A DNA stretch of 64,000 bases from JACNKV01 sp964422145. Its GTDB lineage: Bacteria > Fidelibacterota > Marinisomatia > Marinisomatales > JACNKV01. Both the position numbers and the translations under genes were made by a program. The stretch is from contig CAYQZV010000002.1 of assembly GCA_964422145.1 (NCBI GenBank), forward strand, positions 124,001 through 188,000, in the 5' to 3' direction. The notes under the pieces are model-generated. The model was not told the DNA's origin. It did no database searches and worked only from the letters and a program-made list of their open reading frames with translations. Shown in pieces: positions 36,552 to 45,796 of the stretch (within the stretch, counting starts at the first letter, position 1; each line of letters begins with the position of its first letter).

Positions 36552-37921
36552 CAAACACACTTCACATCCTGGATTGGCTCGTGCTGATCGCTTATGTCAT
36601 TGTCTTAATATTCATTGGGTTATTCCGTGCTAACCGCAAAGAAAAAGATCAGGAAGAATTCATCCTTGCCGGCAGACGAATCAGCCTTCCTGGTTTTGTT
36701 GCATCGTTGGTTGCCACCTGGTACGGCGGGATTCTCGGAGTTGGAGAAAATACGTTTTTATATGGAATTCAAACTTGGGTGATTTTTGGGCTACCCTATT
36801 ACATTTTTTCCGCTGCGTTTGCGTATTGGATCGCTCCGAAAATTCGTGAAAAAAACCTTCTTTCCATCCCGGACCATTTCCATCACACGTACGGTAAATT
36901 CCCCGGTGTGGTCAGCGGTATCTATCTGCTGTTCCTGTCAAGTCCGGCTCCGTATATTCTCAGCATCAGCATTCTGCTTCAGCATACGTTCGGGCTTCCA
37001 TTTGGCTGGGCGCTGCTGTCGGCGACTATGATCAGCATGATCTACATTTGGTTCGGCGGATTCGGAGCCGTCGTCCGCACCGACATTCTTCAATTCATTC
37101 TGATGTTCTCCGGATTTATTCTTCTCATCGTTTTCGCATGGATGAAAGCCGGCTCACCCCTTTCCATTTTATCTCACCTTCCGGATTCACATCTCAATCC
37201 GACGGGCGGGCATTCTCTCCAATATATTTTTGTATGGTTTTTCATCGCTTTATGGACGTTTGTTGATCCCGGTTTTTATCAGCGATCGGCTGCGGCAAAA
37301 ACGCCTGATATTGCAAAAAATGGAATCCTGATCTCGATCGGATTTTGGTTCGTTTTTGATTTGCTGACATTAACGGCAGGTCTCTACGCCAGAGTCCTTG
37401 TGCCGGGCTGCGAACCGTTATTCAGCTTCCCGGAATTGGGCCAGTTTTTACTGCCCCCCCTTTTTTATGGTATTTTTCTGGTTGGAATTCTTTCAACGAT
37501 CATGTCCACCATAGATTCGCTCGGCTTGATCAGTGCTGTCACATTCGGAAGAGACATCTTTTGGCCATTTCGAAAGAAAACCAATCCTGCTGACCTCACC
37601 CGATATGGTTTAATTATCACTGCCGTTCTGTCCATTCTTCTGGCGGTAACTTTACCCTCTGTTGTAAGTCTTTGGTATACGATCGGATCGCTGATCATCC
37701 CCGGATTACTGCTCCCATTCCTATTTACTTTTAAACAACGATTTACCATTTCACCCATTCCGGCATTGATGTGGCTTGTCCTTCCGGTCGCAGTCTCACT
37801 CGGATGGTATCTAACAAGTTTTATCATCCATGACTATCCATTCGGGCTTGAACCGTTTTATCCGGGGTTACTCGTTTCAATCATTTTCTATCAATTTGGT
37901 GCCCGCAGCCATGCACATTGA
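36548..37921 (+). CDS. Sodium:solute symporter family protein
   Basis: This 457-residue protein has about 13 helices. SSS-family features include the FILAGRRI segment after helix 1, ATWYGGILGVGENTF, and DPGFYQRSAAAKTP. It overlaps thiN by ATGA (36548-36551) and the CYTH gene by 11 bases. The context suggests thiamine or a thiamine precursor as substrate, which is an inference; characterised SSS proteins carry many different solutes. An earlier in-frame start at 36527 lies within thiN. Confidence 0.9.
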   Translation: MTNTLHILDWLVLIAYVIVLIFIGLFRANRKEKDQEEFILAGRRISLPGFVASLVATWYGGILGVGENTFLYGIQTWVIFGLPYYIFSAAFAYWIAPKIREKNLLSIPDHFHHTYGKFPGVVSGIYLLFLSSPAPYILSISILLQHTFGLPFGWALLSATMISMIYIWFGGFGAVVRTDILQFILMFSGFILLIVFAWMKAGSPLSILSHLPDSHLNPTGGHSLQYIFVWFFIALWTFVDPGFYQRSAAAKTPDIAKNGILISIGFWFVFDLLTLTAGLYARVLVPGCEPLFSFPELGQFLLPPLFYGIFLVGILSTIMSTIDSLGLISAVTFGRDIFWPFRKKTNPADLTRYGLIITAVLSILLAVTLPSVVSLWYTIGSLIIPGLLLPFLFTFKQRFTISPIPALMWLVLPVAVSLGWYLTSFIIHDYPFGLEPFYPGLLVSIIFYQFGARSHAH

Positions 37922-38378
37922 GATTGAACGGAAGTTCCTTGTTTCTCCTTCATGGATTTCATCCGGCAAAGGTGTTCTCATTCGTCAGGGATATATTTAT
38001 TCGGATGAAAAAACAGCGATACGGATTCGCACAATGGATGAATCCGGAGTTTTCACCCTTAAATCATCGTTAACCACATTATCCAAACGGGAGTTTGAAT
38101 ACGATATTCCGTACGACGATGCGTTAGCCGTCCTTGAGTCTCTATGCAAAAAACCGCCGATTGTCAAAACACGTTATTCGGAAACTGCCTCCGGACATGA
38201 TTGGATCATTGATGTCTTTCATGAAAAAAACGAAGGGCTGATCCTTGCAGAAATTGAACTGATGACGGAAGATGAGACTTTTGATCTGCCTGACTGGATT
38301 AATAAAGAAGTTACAGATGATCCAAAATATTTGAATTCAAGTCTTTATCATTTACCTTTTAATCAATGGAACGATTAA
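37911..38378 (+). CDS. CYTH domain protein (triphosphate tunnel metalloenzyme)
   Basis: This 155-residue protein begins MHIEIERKFLV, which holds the ExExK signature of the CYTH superfamily, followed by basic (RIRTMD) and acidic (AEIELM) strands that line the tunnel. Family members hydrolyse thiamine triphosphate or inorganic triphosphate, or act as class IV adenylate cyclases. The start at 37911 overlaps the symporter stop. Together with ThiN two genes upstream, a thiamine-triphosphatase role is plausible but not shown. Confidence 0.9.
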   Translation: MHIEIERKFLVSPSWISSGKGVLIRQGYIYSDEKTAIRIRTMDESGVFTLKSSLTTLSKREFEYDIPYDDALAVLESLCKKPPIVKTRYSETASGHDWIIDVFHEKNEGLILAEIELMTEDETFDLPDWINKEVTDDPKYLNSSLYHLPFNQWND

Positions 38379-38379
38379 T

Positions 38380-40140
38380 ATGAAACGTATTGTTATTACC
38401 CTCAATTTAATTACTCCGATCTTTGCATCGGGATTGAAAGTTTCTCCCATCCATTGGGGGGTCTTAATTATGGGATTATTCGGCGGACTCGCCCTTTTCC
38501 TGTATGGCATGGAAAAAATGAGTGCCGGGATGAAAAAAGCCGCCGGAAACCGCATGCGAAATATTTTATCCATGCTCACTCATAACCGATTGATCGCCAT
38601 GTTCGTCGGTGCGTTTGTAACGATGGTGATCCAAAGCAGCAGCGCCACCACCGTCATGCTGGTTAGTTTTGTCCAGGCGCAACTGATGACTTATGTGCAG
38701 TCCATCGGGATTATTCTCGGTGCCAATATCGGAACAACCATCACCGCTCAGCTCATCGCATTTAAATTAACCGATTATGCCCTGCTGATGATCACTGTCG
38801 GATTCGCACTAACCATGTTCTCGAAAAAAGATTCCTACAAGTACCTTGGTGAAGCAATCCTCGGGTTTGGAATTCTGTTTTTCGGAATGAAACTCATGTC
38901 CGATGCGATGAGGCCGCTTCGCGAATTTCAGCCGTTTATTGACTCGATCAAAGGATTGGAGAACCCGTTCATCGGATTGCTGATCGGTGCAGGATTTACA
39001 GCGCTGATCCAAAGCAGTTCTGCACTGACAGGGATTGTCATCGTGTTGGCACAGCAGGGACTCCTGACCCTTGAAGCCGGGATTCCATTGATATTTGGTG
39101 CGAATGTCGGGACTTGTATCACAGCGTGGCTGGCAAGCATCGGGACGGCACGTGAAGCCAAACGAGTCGCATTAGCGCATATTCTCTTCAATTTAAGCGG
39201 TGTCATTCTATTCTTCTTTTTCATTCCCTACTTAGCGGATGTGGTGCGTATCATTTCCCCAACATCTCATGGAAGCGGATTAGAAAAACTCGCCGCAGAA
39301 ACACCCAGACAAATTGCGAATGCCCATACTATCTTCAACGTTATTGTAGGATTGGTTTTTCTTCCATTTACACATATACTCGCAAAATATGTTATCCGGA
39401 TCTTACCTGAAATAGAAATTGAAAAAGGCATTCAACCCGTCATTTGGCATTTGGATAAAAGCCAGATCCACCATCCTTCTATCGCAATCGGATTAGCGCA
39501 ATCAGAAATTCTAACCATGGTGAAATTGATCCGGAAAATGCTAAAGGCATCCATCAAACAGTTTTTCAGCAAGAATGTTTTACCGGACCATAAATATCCT
39601 GAGTTGACCCTTTCAGAAGGTATTCATATGCGAGAGAACAAAATTGATTTTCTGGAGGAAAAAGTGACTCAGTATTTATTCGAAATTGGACGGTCTGAGC
39701 TGAATGATAAACAAACCAGTGAAATATACGCCATGACCTCGATCGTAAAAGATCTTGAAAGTATCGGGGATGTGATTGATAAAAATATTGTTCCTTTAAT
39801 GAAGAAAAAAGAACAAACCAAATTTGATTTTACATCCGAAGGGAAAAAAGAGTTAGTTGCCTTTCACACAAAAGTGATGAAACAAGTCAGCCGTTTGACC
39901 GATGCATTTTCAGAACTCAATCTTGACATGGCAAATAAGATCGTCATGAAAGATCTGAAATACCGCGACTTAGAATCCGATTTCAGAAAACTGCATATGG
40001 AGCGGGTTCAGAAAGAATTAACCAAATCCATTGCCACGCATGAGGTTCATCTTGAGCTCATGGACTTGTTCAAACAGATCAATGTCTATTTAGCAAATAT
40101 TGCTAAGACCATATCACGGATTGATCCGGATCATACCTAA
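38380..40140 (+). CDS. Na/Pi cotransporter with fused PhoU-like domain
   Basis: This 586-residue protein has an N-terminal membrane half with duplicated motifs (VIQSSSATTVMLVSF, LGANIGTTITAQL; then LIQSSSALTGIVIVL, GANVGTCITAWL). A cytoplasmic C-terminal PhoU-like helical domain of about 200 residues follows (IVKDLESIGDVIDKNI). It starts one base after the CYTH stop. It is the second sodium-phosphate transporter of the window and differs from the first (20609) in carrying the regulator domain on the same chain. Confidence 0.93.
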   Translation: MKRIVITLNLITPIFASGLKVSPIHWGVLIMGLFGGLALFLYGMEKMSAGMKKAAGNRMRNILSMLTHNRLIAMFVGAFVTMVIQSSSATTVMLVSFVQAQLMTYVQSIGIILGANIGTTITAQLIAFKLTDYALLMITVGFALTMFSKKDSYKYLGEAILGFGILFFGMKLMSDAMRPLREFQPFIDSIKGLENPFIGLLIGAGFTALIQSSSALTGIVIVLAQQGLLTLEAGIPLIFGANVGTCITAWLASIGTAREAKRVALAHILFNLSGVILFFFFIPYLADVVRIISPTSHGSGLEKLAAETPRQIANAHTIFNVIVGLVFLPFTHILAKYVIRILPEIEIEKGIQPVIWHLDKSQIHHPSIAIGLAQSEILTMVKLIRKMLKASIKQFFSKNVLPDHKYPELTLSEGIHMRENKIDFLEEKVTQYLFEIGRSELNDKQTSEIYAMTSIVKDLESIGDVIDKNIVPLMKKKEQTKFDFTSEGKKELVAFHTKVMKQVSRLTDAFSELNLDMANKIVMKDLKYRDLESDFRKLHMERVQKELTKSIATHEVHLELMDLFKQINVYLANIAKTISRIDPDHT

Positions 40141-40141
40141 T

Positions 40142-40169
40142 AAAAAAGCCCCGATGTCGGGGCTTTTTT
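40142..40169. terminator. Bidirectional terminator between Na/Pi and aldolase genes
   Basis: AAAAAAGCCCCGA and TCGGGGCTTTTTT are perfect reverse complements separated by TG, with A- and T-runs outside. It serves both converging genes. Confidence 0.93.
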
Positions 40170-40184
40170 CGATTGTAATTTCGA

Positions 40185-41180
40185 TTAATATCGATCGGCA
40201 CTGCCCAAAACGTTCTTGATCTTGTGCTTGTATAATTCCTTCAGTGAATCTCGTGCCGGGCCTAAATATTTTCTCGGATCAAAAGCATCCGGTGAATCAT
40301 TAAACACTTTACGGATTGCCGCCGTCATCGCTAAACGTCCGTCTGAATCGATATTGATCTTACAAACAGCAGAGATTGCGGCTTGACGAAGCTGCTCTTC
40401 CGGGATGCCGATTGCTTCTTTCAACTCACCGCCATGCTGATTGATCGTATCTACCAAATTTTCCGGGACGGATGAAGATCCGTGCAATACAATTGGAAAT
40501 CCGGGAAGTTTCTTCTCAATCTCTTCAAGAACATCAAATTTCAGCGGCGGAGGAATCATCTGTCCGTCTTCATTTCGGGTACATTGTTCAGCCGTGAACT
40601 TGAATGCGCCGTGTGAGGTCCCGATGGAAATTGCCAGAGAATCACAGCCTGTTCTTTCAACAAATTCGATCACTTCTTCCGGGCGGGTGTAGGTAGATTC
40701 TTCAGCAACAACATCATCTTCGATTCCGGCTAAAATTCCCAATTCTCCCTCAACGGTTACATCAAATTGATGGGCATAATCCACTACTTTTTTTGTGAGA
40801 GCAATATTGTCTTCGAAGGAGTGATGAGAGGCATCGATCATTATAGATGAAAATCCCATGTCGATACATTCCTTGCAAAGCTCGAAGGTATCACCATGAT
40901 CTAAATGAACTGCAATCGGAAATTTTCCTCCCAGCTCTTTGGCATATTCAACCGCGCCTTGAGCCATGTACCTCAGCAGCGTTTGGTTCGCATATTTTCT
41001 CGCACCGGATGACACCTGTAAAATGACAGGGGAACCCGTTTCGGCGCAGGCTTGCATAATAGCTTGAAGCTGCTCCATATTATTAAAATTGTACGCAGGA
41101 ACGGCATATTCGCCTTCCATCGCTTTTTTAAACATTTCTCTCGTGTTCACGAGCCCCAACTCTTTATAATGAATCGGCAT
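40185..41180 (-). CDS. fba: Fructose-bisphosphate aldolase, class II
   Basis: The ATG at 41180 gives 331 residues starting MPIHYKELGLVN. A longer frame to 41237 overlaps the upstream gene and is less likely. Zinc ligands and active-site parts are visible in AVHLDHGD, VTVEGELG, IVLHGSSSVP and KINIDSDGRLA. The enzyme cleaves fructose 1,6-bisphosphate in glycolysis or forms it in gluconeogenesis. It starts 14 bases downstream of the phosphofructokinase stop, so the two successive glycolytic enzymes are co-transcribed. Confidence 0.95.
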   Translation of the reverse strand: MPIHYKELGLVNTREMFKKAMEGEYAVPAYNFNNMEQLQAIMQACAETGSPVILQVSSGARKYANQTLLRYMAQGAVEYAKELGGKFPIAVHLDHGDTFELCKECIDMGFSSIMIDASHHSFEDNIALTKKVVDYAHQFDVTVEGELGILAGIEDDVVAEESTYTRPEEVIEFVERTGCDSLAISIGTSHGAFKFTAEQCTRNEDGQMIPPPLKFDVLEEIEKKLPGFPIVLHGSSSVPENLVDTINQHGGELKEAIGIPEEQLRQAAISAVCKINIDSDGRLAMTAAIRKVFNDSPDAFDPRKYLGPARDSLKELYKHKIKNVLGSADRY

Positions 41181-41194
41181 ACTATATTTCCTTT

Positions 41195-42391
41195 CTACTG
41201 TTGTTGACCAATGTCGGTTAATAACTGCTGAAACCAATCGAGGTCAAAATCGAACGGTTTTCCGCCTTTAATTCTTTTGAAGTCTATCAGGGATAATTCT
41301 CTCATCTTGTCATCATCCATTCCAACAACTCCATTCTCTTTTTTAAGAGCAAATTTTGCTGCCAGGGATGCTGATTTTTTGATCAATTCCAAATCTTGAC
41401 CATTTGCAGCGGCAGACCTTGCAAAATATCCGCTTTTTTGCACAAGGGTTTTCCCGGCATCAAGTTGTTTCGCAAATTGTTTTGCAAACCACTGACCGGG
41501 GTTGATCTCATCCAGACGAACATGTCCGAACGCATCCCGCGGTACGGTTTCACCATTTTCTTCCATTTCGCGAACGATAGCATCTACACCGGCTCCTTCA
41601 CTCAGGAAAATGTTCACACCATCTTTTTCATCCATCCGCTTGCGAAGACGTTCAATCTCGTCCTTCATATTAAAATCCATCTCCGGAATGTAGACTGCAT
41701 CGATATCCCAACGTTTTTTATCCAATAACAACTCTGGGAAAAAACTGCGTTTTTCTAATCGTTCGCGATAAGATTTTGCTGTGGCTGCTGTCAGCCAGCC
41801 GCAATTTCTTCCCATCACTTCATGAATAATGAGTTGGCGAGTGCTGGTTGTATTTTCATTGGCAATGTTTTCAAAAAAGACAGCCCCTTTTTCAGCCGCC
41901 GTCCATGCCCCCAAAGTTTGTGTGATGGGATACACATCATTATCCACTGTTTTAGGCATGCCCACAACGGTGAGATTATAATCATTCTCCTCAAGATAAT
42001 GAGACAGCTCTGCGGCCATTGTATTTGTATCATCTCCGCCGATTGTATGCAGGATGTCCACTTGATCTTTTACTAATTGATCTGCGGCAACTTTTAACGG
42101 GGTTTCTCCTTCTTGAATCAGTCCTCGTTTTAGACAATCTTCAATGTTGGTTAGTTTAACGCGACTGTTTCCAATTGGACTGCCCCCGAACGAGTATAAA
42201 TCTTCCACGTGATCTTTTACATTTTTCGGGAATGGAATGGAATTGCCTAAAAGCAATCCTTGATACCCGTTTAAATATCCAATCATATCGGCTTCAGGAG
42301 CGATCTCAGAATATTTTTCGATCAGTCCTCCGATTGAGGCTGATAAGCAGGGAGCGATCCCGCCCGCGGTAAGAAAAGCTATTTTCATCAT
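41195..42391 (-). CDS. pfp: 6-phosphofructokinase, probably pyrophosphate-dependent
   Basis: This 398-residue protein is of the PFK family. The motif GGDDTNT (118-124) has Asp where ATP-type enzymes have Gly, and Lys147 in MPKTVDND replaces the Gly of ATP enzymes. Both changes are the established markers of PPi-dependent PFKs. PPi-PFK is reversible and saves ATP in glycolysis. The gene lies directly upstream of class II aldolase in an operon of two. Phosphoryl donor use is inferred from the two residues and not measured. Confidence 0.9.
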   Translation of the reverse strand: MMKIAFLTAGGIAPCLSASIGGLIEKYSEIAPEADMIGYLNGYQGLLLGNSIPFPKNVKDHVEDLYSFGGSPIGNSRVKLTNIEDCLKRGLIQEGETPLKVAADQLVKDQVDILHTIGGDDTNTMAAELSHYLEENDYNLTVVGMPKTVDNDVYPITQTLGAWTAAEKGAVFFENIANENTTSTRQLIIHEVMGRNCGWLTAATAKSYRERLEKRSFFPELLLDKKRWDIDAVYIPEMDFNMKDEIERLRKRMDEKDGVNIFLSEGAGVDAIVREMEENGETVPRDAFGHVRLDEINPGQWFAKQFAKQLDAGKTLVQKSGYFARSAAANGQDLELIKKSASLAAKFALKKENGVVGMDDDKMRELSLIDFKRIKGGKPFDFDLDWFQQLLTDIGQQQ

Positions 42392-42539
42392 TTATTCTCC
42401 AAATAAAAGACTGAAATTTACGCATTTTTCATTATTGATTTCCTATTTTAATCACCAATTAATTTTGATAATTCAAAATCATTTAAGGTTTTCAAATAAT
42501 AAATGTTCTTAGTTTTCAATTACCGATTGTAGGTCTATT

Positions 42540-44486
42540 ATGATGAAACATCCGTTATGGAAACCGAATCCCGAAAAAGCTGAAAATAGTCAAATGGCTC
42601 AGTTTCTTGAATATATCAATGACCGGCTTCATTTACACTTAACTCATTACCATGAATTGCATGAATGGTCCGTAAAAAATCCAACTGAATTCTGGGAATT
42701 CGCCTGGAGGTATTTTGATGTAATCTCATCCGAATCATACTCATCAATTGTCGATGATGTTCATAAGATGCCCGGCGCGAAATGGTTTGAAGGTGCTCAA
42801 CTTAATTTTGCTGAAAATCTTCTTCGTTTCCGAGACGATAAATACGCGGTGATATTCTGTTCAGAAAGCGGAGCGTCCTACTCCCTATCATATCGAGAGC
42901 TTTACCAAAAAGTTACTGAAACAGCTTCTGCGTTAAAAAGTCTTGGAGTTCAAAAGGGAGATCGCGTTGCCGGATTCTTGCCGAATATCCCTGAAACGGT
43001 TATTATAATGCTGGCGGCAGCCTCTATCGGAGCGGTTTGGAGTTCTTCCTCCCCCGATTTTGGGATTAAGGGCGTACTGGATCGTTTTTCACAAATTAAA
43101 CCTAAGGTGCTTTTTTCATCTTACGGGTGTTATTATAACGGGAAAAAACTCTCAACCATTGATAAACTGAAACAGATCGTTCGACAATTACCCGATCTAG
43201 AAAAAGTGGTCATTGTTCCGTATGGAGTGCCCGCAAATATCTCCGAAATTGATAATTGTATTATGTGGGAGGAATTCCTATCCAAAGGAGAATCGGAGGA
43301 AATTCATTTTGAACAGCTTCCTTTTGATCATCCGTTATATATCATGTATTCATCCGGGACGACCGGACTACCGAAATCCATTGTGCATTCTGCAGGCGGA
43401 ACCCTGCTTCAGCATCTGAAAGAGCTTCGATTGCACACGGATTTGCGCAGGGACGACACGATCTTCTATTTTACAACCTGCGGCTGGATGATGTGGAATT
43501 GGCTCGTGACATCGTTGGCTGTCGGGGCTACCATTGTACTTTATGACGGATCTCCATTTTTTCCGGATGGGAACAAACTTTGGGAGATGGCTGAATCGCT
43601 CGGGGTAACAGTTTTTGGAACCAGTGCAAAGTATTTGGCGTCATGTGAATCCGCCGGAATTCAACCGAGAACCCGTTTTGATTTATCAGCCATGAGAGCG
43701 ATTCTGTCTACAGGTTCACCATTACCAGAAGAAAGTTTCGATTATGTATATCGGGATATAAAAACCGATGTCATGCTGAGTTCGATTGCCGGAGGAACGG
43801 ATATCATCTCATGCTTTGTTCTCGGGAATCCGACCTTACCGGTTTATCGCGGAGAGATCCAGTGTGCAGGACTCGGAATGGATGTCGATGCTTTTAACGA
43901 ACTCGGGGATTCATTGATCAATCAAAATGGGGAGCTCGTCTGTAAAACTGCCTTCCCCTCCATGCCTATCTACTTCTGGAATGACGAAAACAACAAAAAA
44001 TATGAAAATGCATATTTCAACCAATATCCCGGTGTTTGGCATCATGGAGATTATATTACGATTACATCCAACGGCGGAATTAAAATGCATGGGCGGAGTG
44101 ATGCGACACTCAATCCCGGCGGTGTGCGGATCGGAACGGCAGAAATCTATCGCAGTATCGAGACCTTGCCCGAAATCGTGGACAGCTTGGTGATCGGGCA
44201 GCCTTGGAATCACGACGAACGAGTGATCCTGTTCCTCAAACTTGCGGCAGGATATCAGCTTTCAGATGATCTTATTCACAACGTCAGAACAGTTATAAAA
44301 ACACAATGCTCACCGCGGCACGTCCCTCAAAAGATCATCAAAGTCAATGACATCCCTTATACGATCAACGGGAAAAAAGTGGAACTGGCGGTGAAAAATA
44401 TCCTCTGCGGTAAAGAGGTAACAAATACAGATGCATTAAAAAATCCTGAAGCGTTGGATGAATATAAAAGTCTCTCTGAACTTTAA
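42540..44486 (+). CDS. Acetoacetate--CoA ligase
   Basis: This 648-residue member of the ANL superfamily forms acetoacetyl-CoA from acetoacetate and ATP. AMP-binding motifs are YSSGTTGLPKSIVH (P-loop), STGSPLPEES, and the hinge GRSDATLNPGGVRIGTAEIY, with the adenylation-type Lys in NGKKVELAVK. The overall pattern, including TCGWMMWNWLVTSLAVGATIVLYDGSP, matches the acetoacetyl-CoA synthetase group. It opens a plus-strand run that includes thiolase and CoA-transferase genes further down. Confidence 0.9.
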   Translation: MMKHPLWKPNPEKAENSQMAQFLEYINDRLHLHLTHYHELHEWSVKNPTEFWEFAWRYFDVISSESYSSIVDDVHKMPGAKWFEGAQLNFAENLLRFRDDKYAVIFCSESGASYSLSYRELYQKVTETASALKSLGVQKGDRVAGFLPNIPETVIIMLAAASIGAVWSSSSPDFGIKGVLDRFSQIKPKVLFSSYGCYYNGKKLSTIDKLKQIVRQLPDLEKVVIVPYGVPANISEIDNCIMWEEFLSKGESEEIHFEQLPFDHPLYIMYSSGTTGLPKSIVHSAGGTLLQHLKELRLHTDLRRDDTIFYFTTCGWMMWNWLVTSLAVGATIVLYDGSPFFPDGNKLWEMAESLGVTVFGTSAKYLASCESAGIQPRTRFDLSAMRAILSTGSPLPEESFDYVYRDIKTDVMLSSIAGGTDIISCFVLGNPTLPVYRGEIQCAGLGMDVDAFNELGDSLINQNGELVCKTAFPSMPIYFWNDENNKKYENAYFNQYPGVWHHGDYITITSNGGIKMHGRSDATLNPGGVRIGTAEIYRSIETLPEIVDSLVIGQPWNHDERVILFLKLAAGYQLSDDLIHNVRTVIKTQCSPRHVPQKIIKVNDIPYTINGKKVELAVKNILCGKEVTNTDALKNPEALDEYKSLSEL

Positions 44487-44560
44487 TATTGATTGCTATG
44501 GGTTTTGCCGATCAAATAACTTTCCGACCATACTTTTTGGTGTAAATCCCGATTAAGATC

Positions 44561-45766
44561 ATGACCACGACATTCAAAGCCGGACCTATAAGAAACAACC
44601 TTTGCAGCGACCTTCGTGTGTCCTACATCCCTTCTTCTGACGCGCTGACGATTGATATTCAAAACGAGACTGAGATTTCAAACTCTGCTTTGTTAAAAAA
44701 CCATGCCAAGGCCGTTTGTAACGAATTGAGCGTAGAAACCGGGCACTTGATGTTAGAAGATTACAATGCTCCATCTTTTGTCATTTCTGCCCGCATTGAA
44801 TCGGTTTTGAAAAAGGCGAATCCGAAATTAAACAAAGACGTGTTACCGGACATGACACCGGATTCACAATCCCCCACTTCCAGGGACAGGCTCCGCCGAA
44901 GCCGGCTTTACGTCCCGGGGAATCAAGTCAAACGTATGCTGAGCGCGGGCACATACAAACCTGACGGGGTCATTCTTGATCTGGAAGATTCCGTGTCTCC
45001 GGCTGAAAAAGAAGATACTCGGTATTTAATCCGAAACGCACTTCGAGCTCTGGACTTTCACGGTGCTGAGCAAATGATGCGAATTAATCATGGAGAGACG
45101 GGATTAAAAGATTTGACGTTCGTCATTCCGCATCCGGTGCATCTGATTCTAATCCCGAAAGTTGAAAGTGCTGATCAACTCATTGCTGTCGATAATAAAA
45201 TCGCAGAGATCAGTAAATCCTGCGGACGAACAGAACCGGTGTTCCTCATGCCGATCATTGAATCCGCACGCGGCGTTTTGAATGCGTTGGAGATCGCTGA
45301 AGCGTCACCAAATAATGTAGCATTGGCTATCGGATTGGAAGACTACACCGCCGATATCCGAACCCAGCGAACCGATAAAGACAGGGAATCACTCTTTGCC
45401 CGAAGCATGATCGTCAATGCCGCTCGTGCTGCAGGTTTGCAGCCCATCGATGCAGTGTTCACGGATTTCGGAGACGAAAAAGGGCTGCGTGAATCCGTGC
45501 GGGAAGCCAAACAATTAGGCTTCGACGGAAAAGGATGTATCCATCCATACCAGATCAAACCCATCCATGAAGAATTTGCACCGCTTGAGTCAGAAGTAGA
45601 AAAAGCTAAAGAGATTGTTTTAGCCTTTGAACAAGCTGAAACAGAAAATTTGGGTGTCGTTTCCATCGGAACAAAGATGGTCGATCCGCCTGTTGTTAAA
45701 CGCGCTCTCAACATCGTTCGACTTGCAATCGCGACCGGAATGCTGAATGAGGATTGGAATCATTAA
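44561..45766 (+). CDS. CitD-CitE fusion: citrate lyase-type acyl carrier plus lyase beta domain
   Basis: This 401-residue protein is one open frame. Residues 5-88 resemble CitD, the citrate lyase acyl carrier (gamma) subunit: SDLRVSYIP with Ser16 at the site of the prosthetic-group serine, then DIQNETE and SFVISARIESVLKKA. A Pro/Ser/Thr-rich linker (about 89-110) follows. From RSRLYVPGN on it is a CitE/HpcH-type lyase with LEDSV (141-145), PIIESARGV, LAIGLEDYTADI and GFDGKGCIHP. It likely cleaves a 3-hydroxyacyl thioester held on its own carrier domain. No CitF, ligase or holo-carrier synthesis gene lies in this window. Confidence 0.82.
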   Translation: MTTTFKAGPIRNNLCSDLRVSYIPSSDALTIDIQNETEISNSALLKNHAKAVCNELSVETGHLMLEDYNAPSFVISARIESVLKKANPKLNKDVLPDMTPDSQSPTSRDRLRRSRLYVPGNQVKRMLSAGTYKPDGVILDLEDSVSPAEKEDTRYLIRNALRALDFHGAEQMMRINHGETGLKDLTFVIPHPVHLILIPKVESADQLIAVDNKIAEISKSCGRTEPVFLMPIIESARGVLNALEIAEASPNNVALAIGLEDYTADIRTQRTDKDRESLFARSMIVNAARAAGLQPIDAVFTDFGDEKGLRESVREAKQLGFDGKGCIHPYQIKPIHEEFAPLESEVEKAKEIVLAFEQAETENLGVVSIGTKMVDPPVVKRALNIVRLAIATGMLNEDWNH

Positions 45767-45796
45767 AATGTTAATTAACCAAAATCATTATCCACT

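Noticed and set aside
44561..45766. CitDE-like gene as plain malyl-CoA lyase
   Set aside because: The N-terminal 88 residues fit a CitD carrier with a serine at the expected site, so a simple CoA-dependent lyase does not explain the full length.
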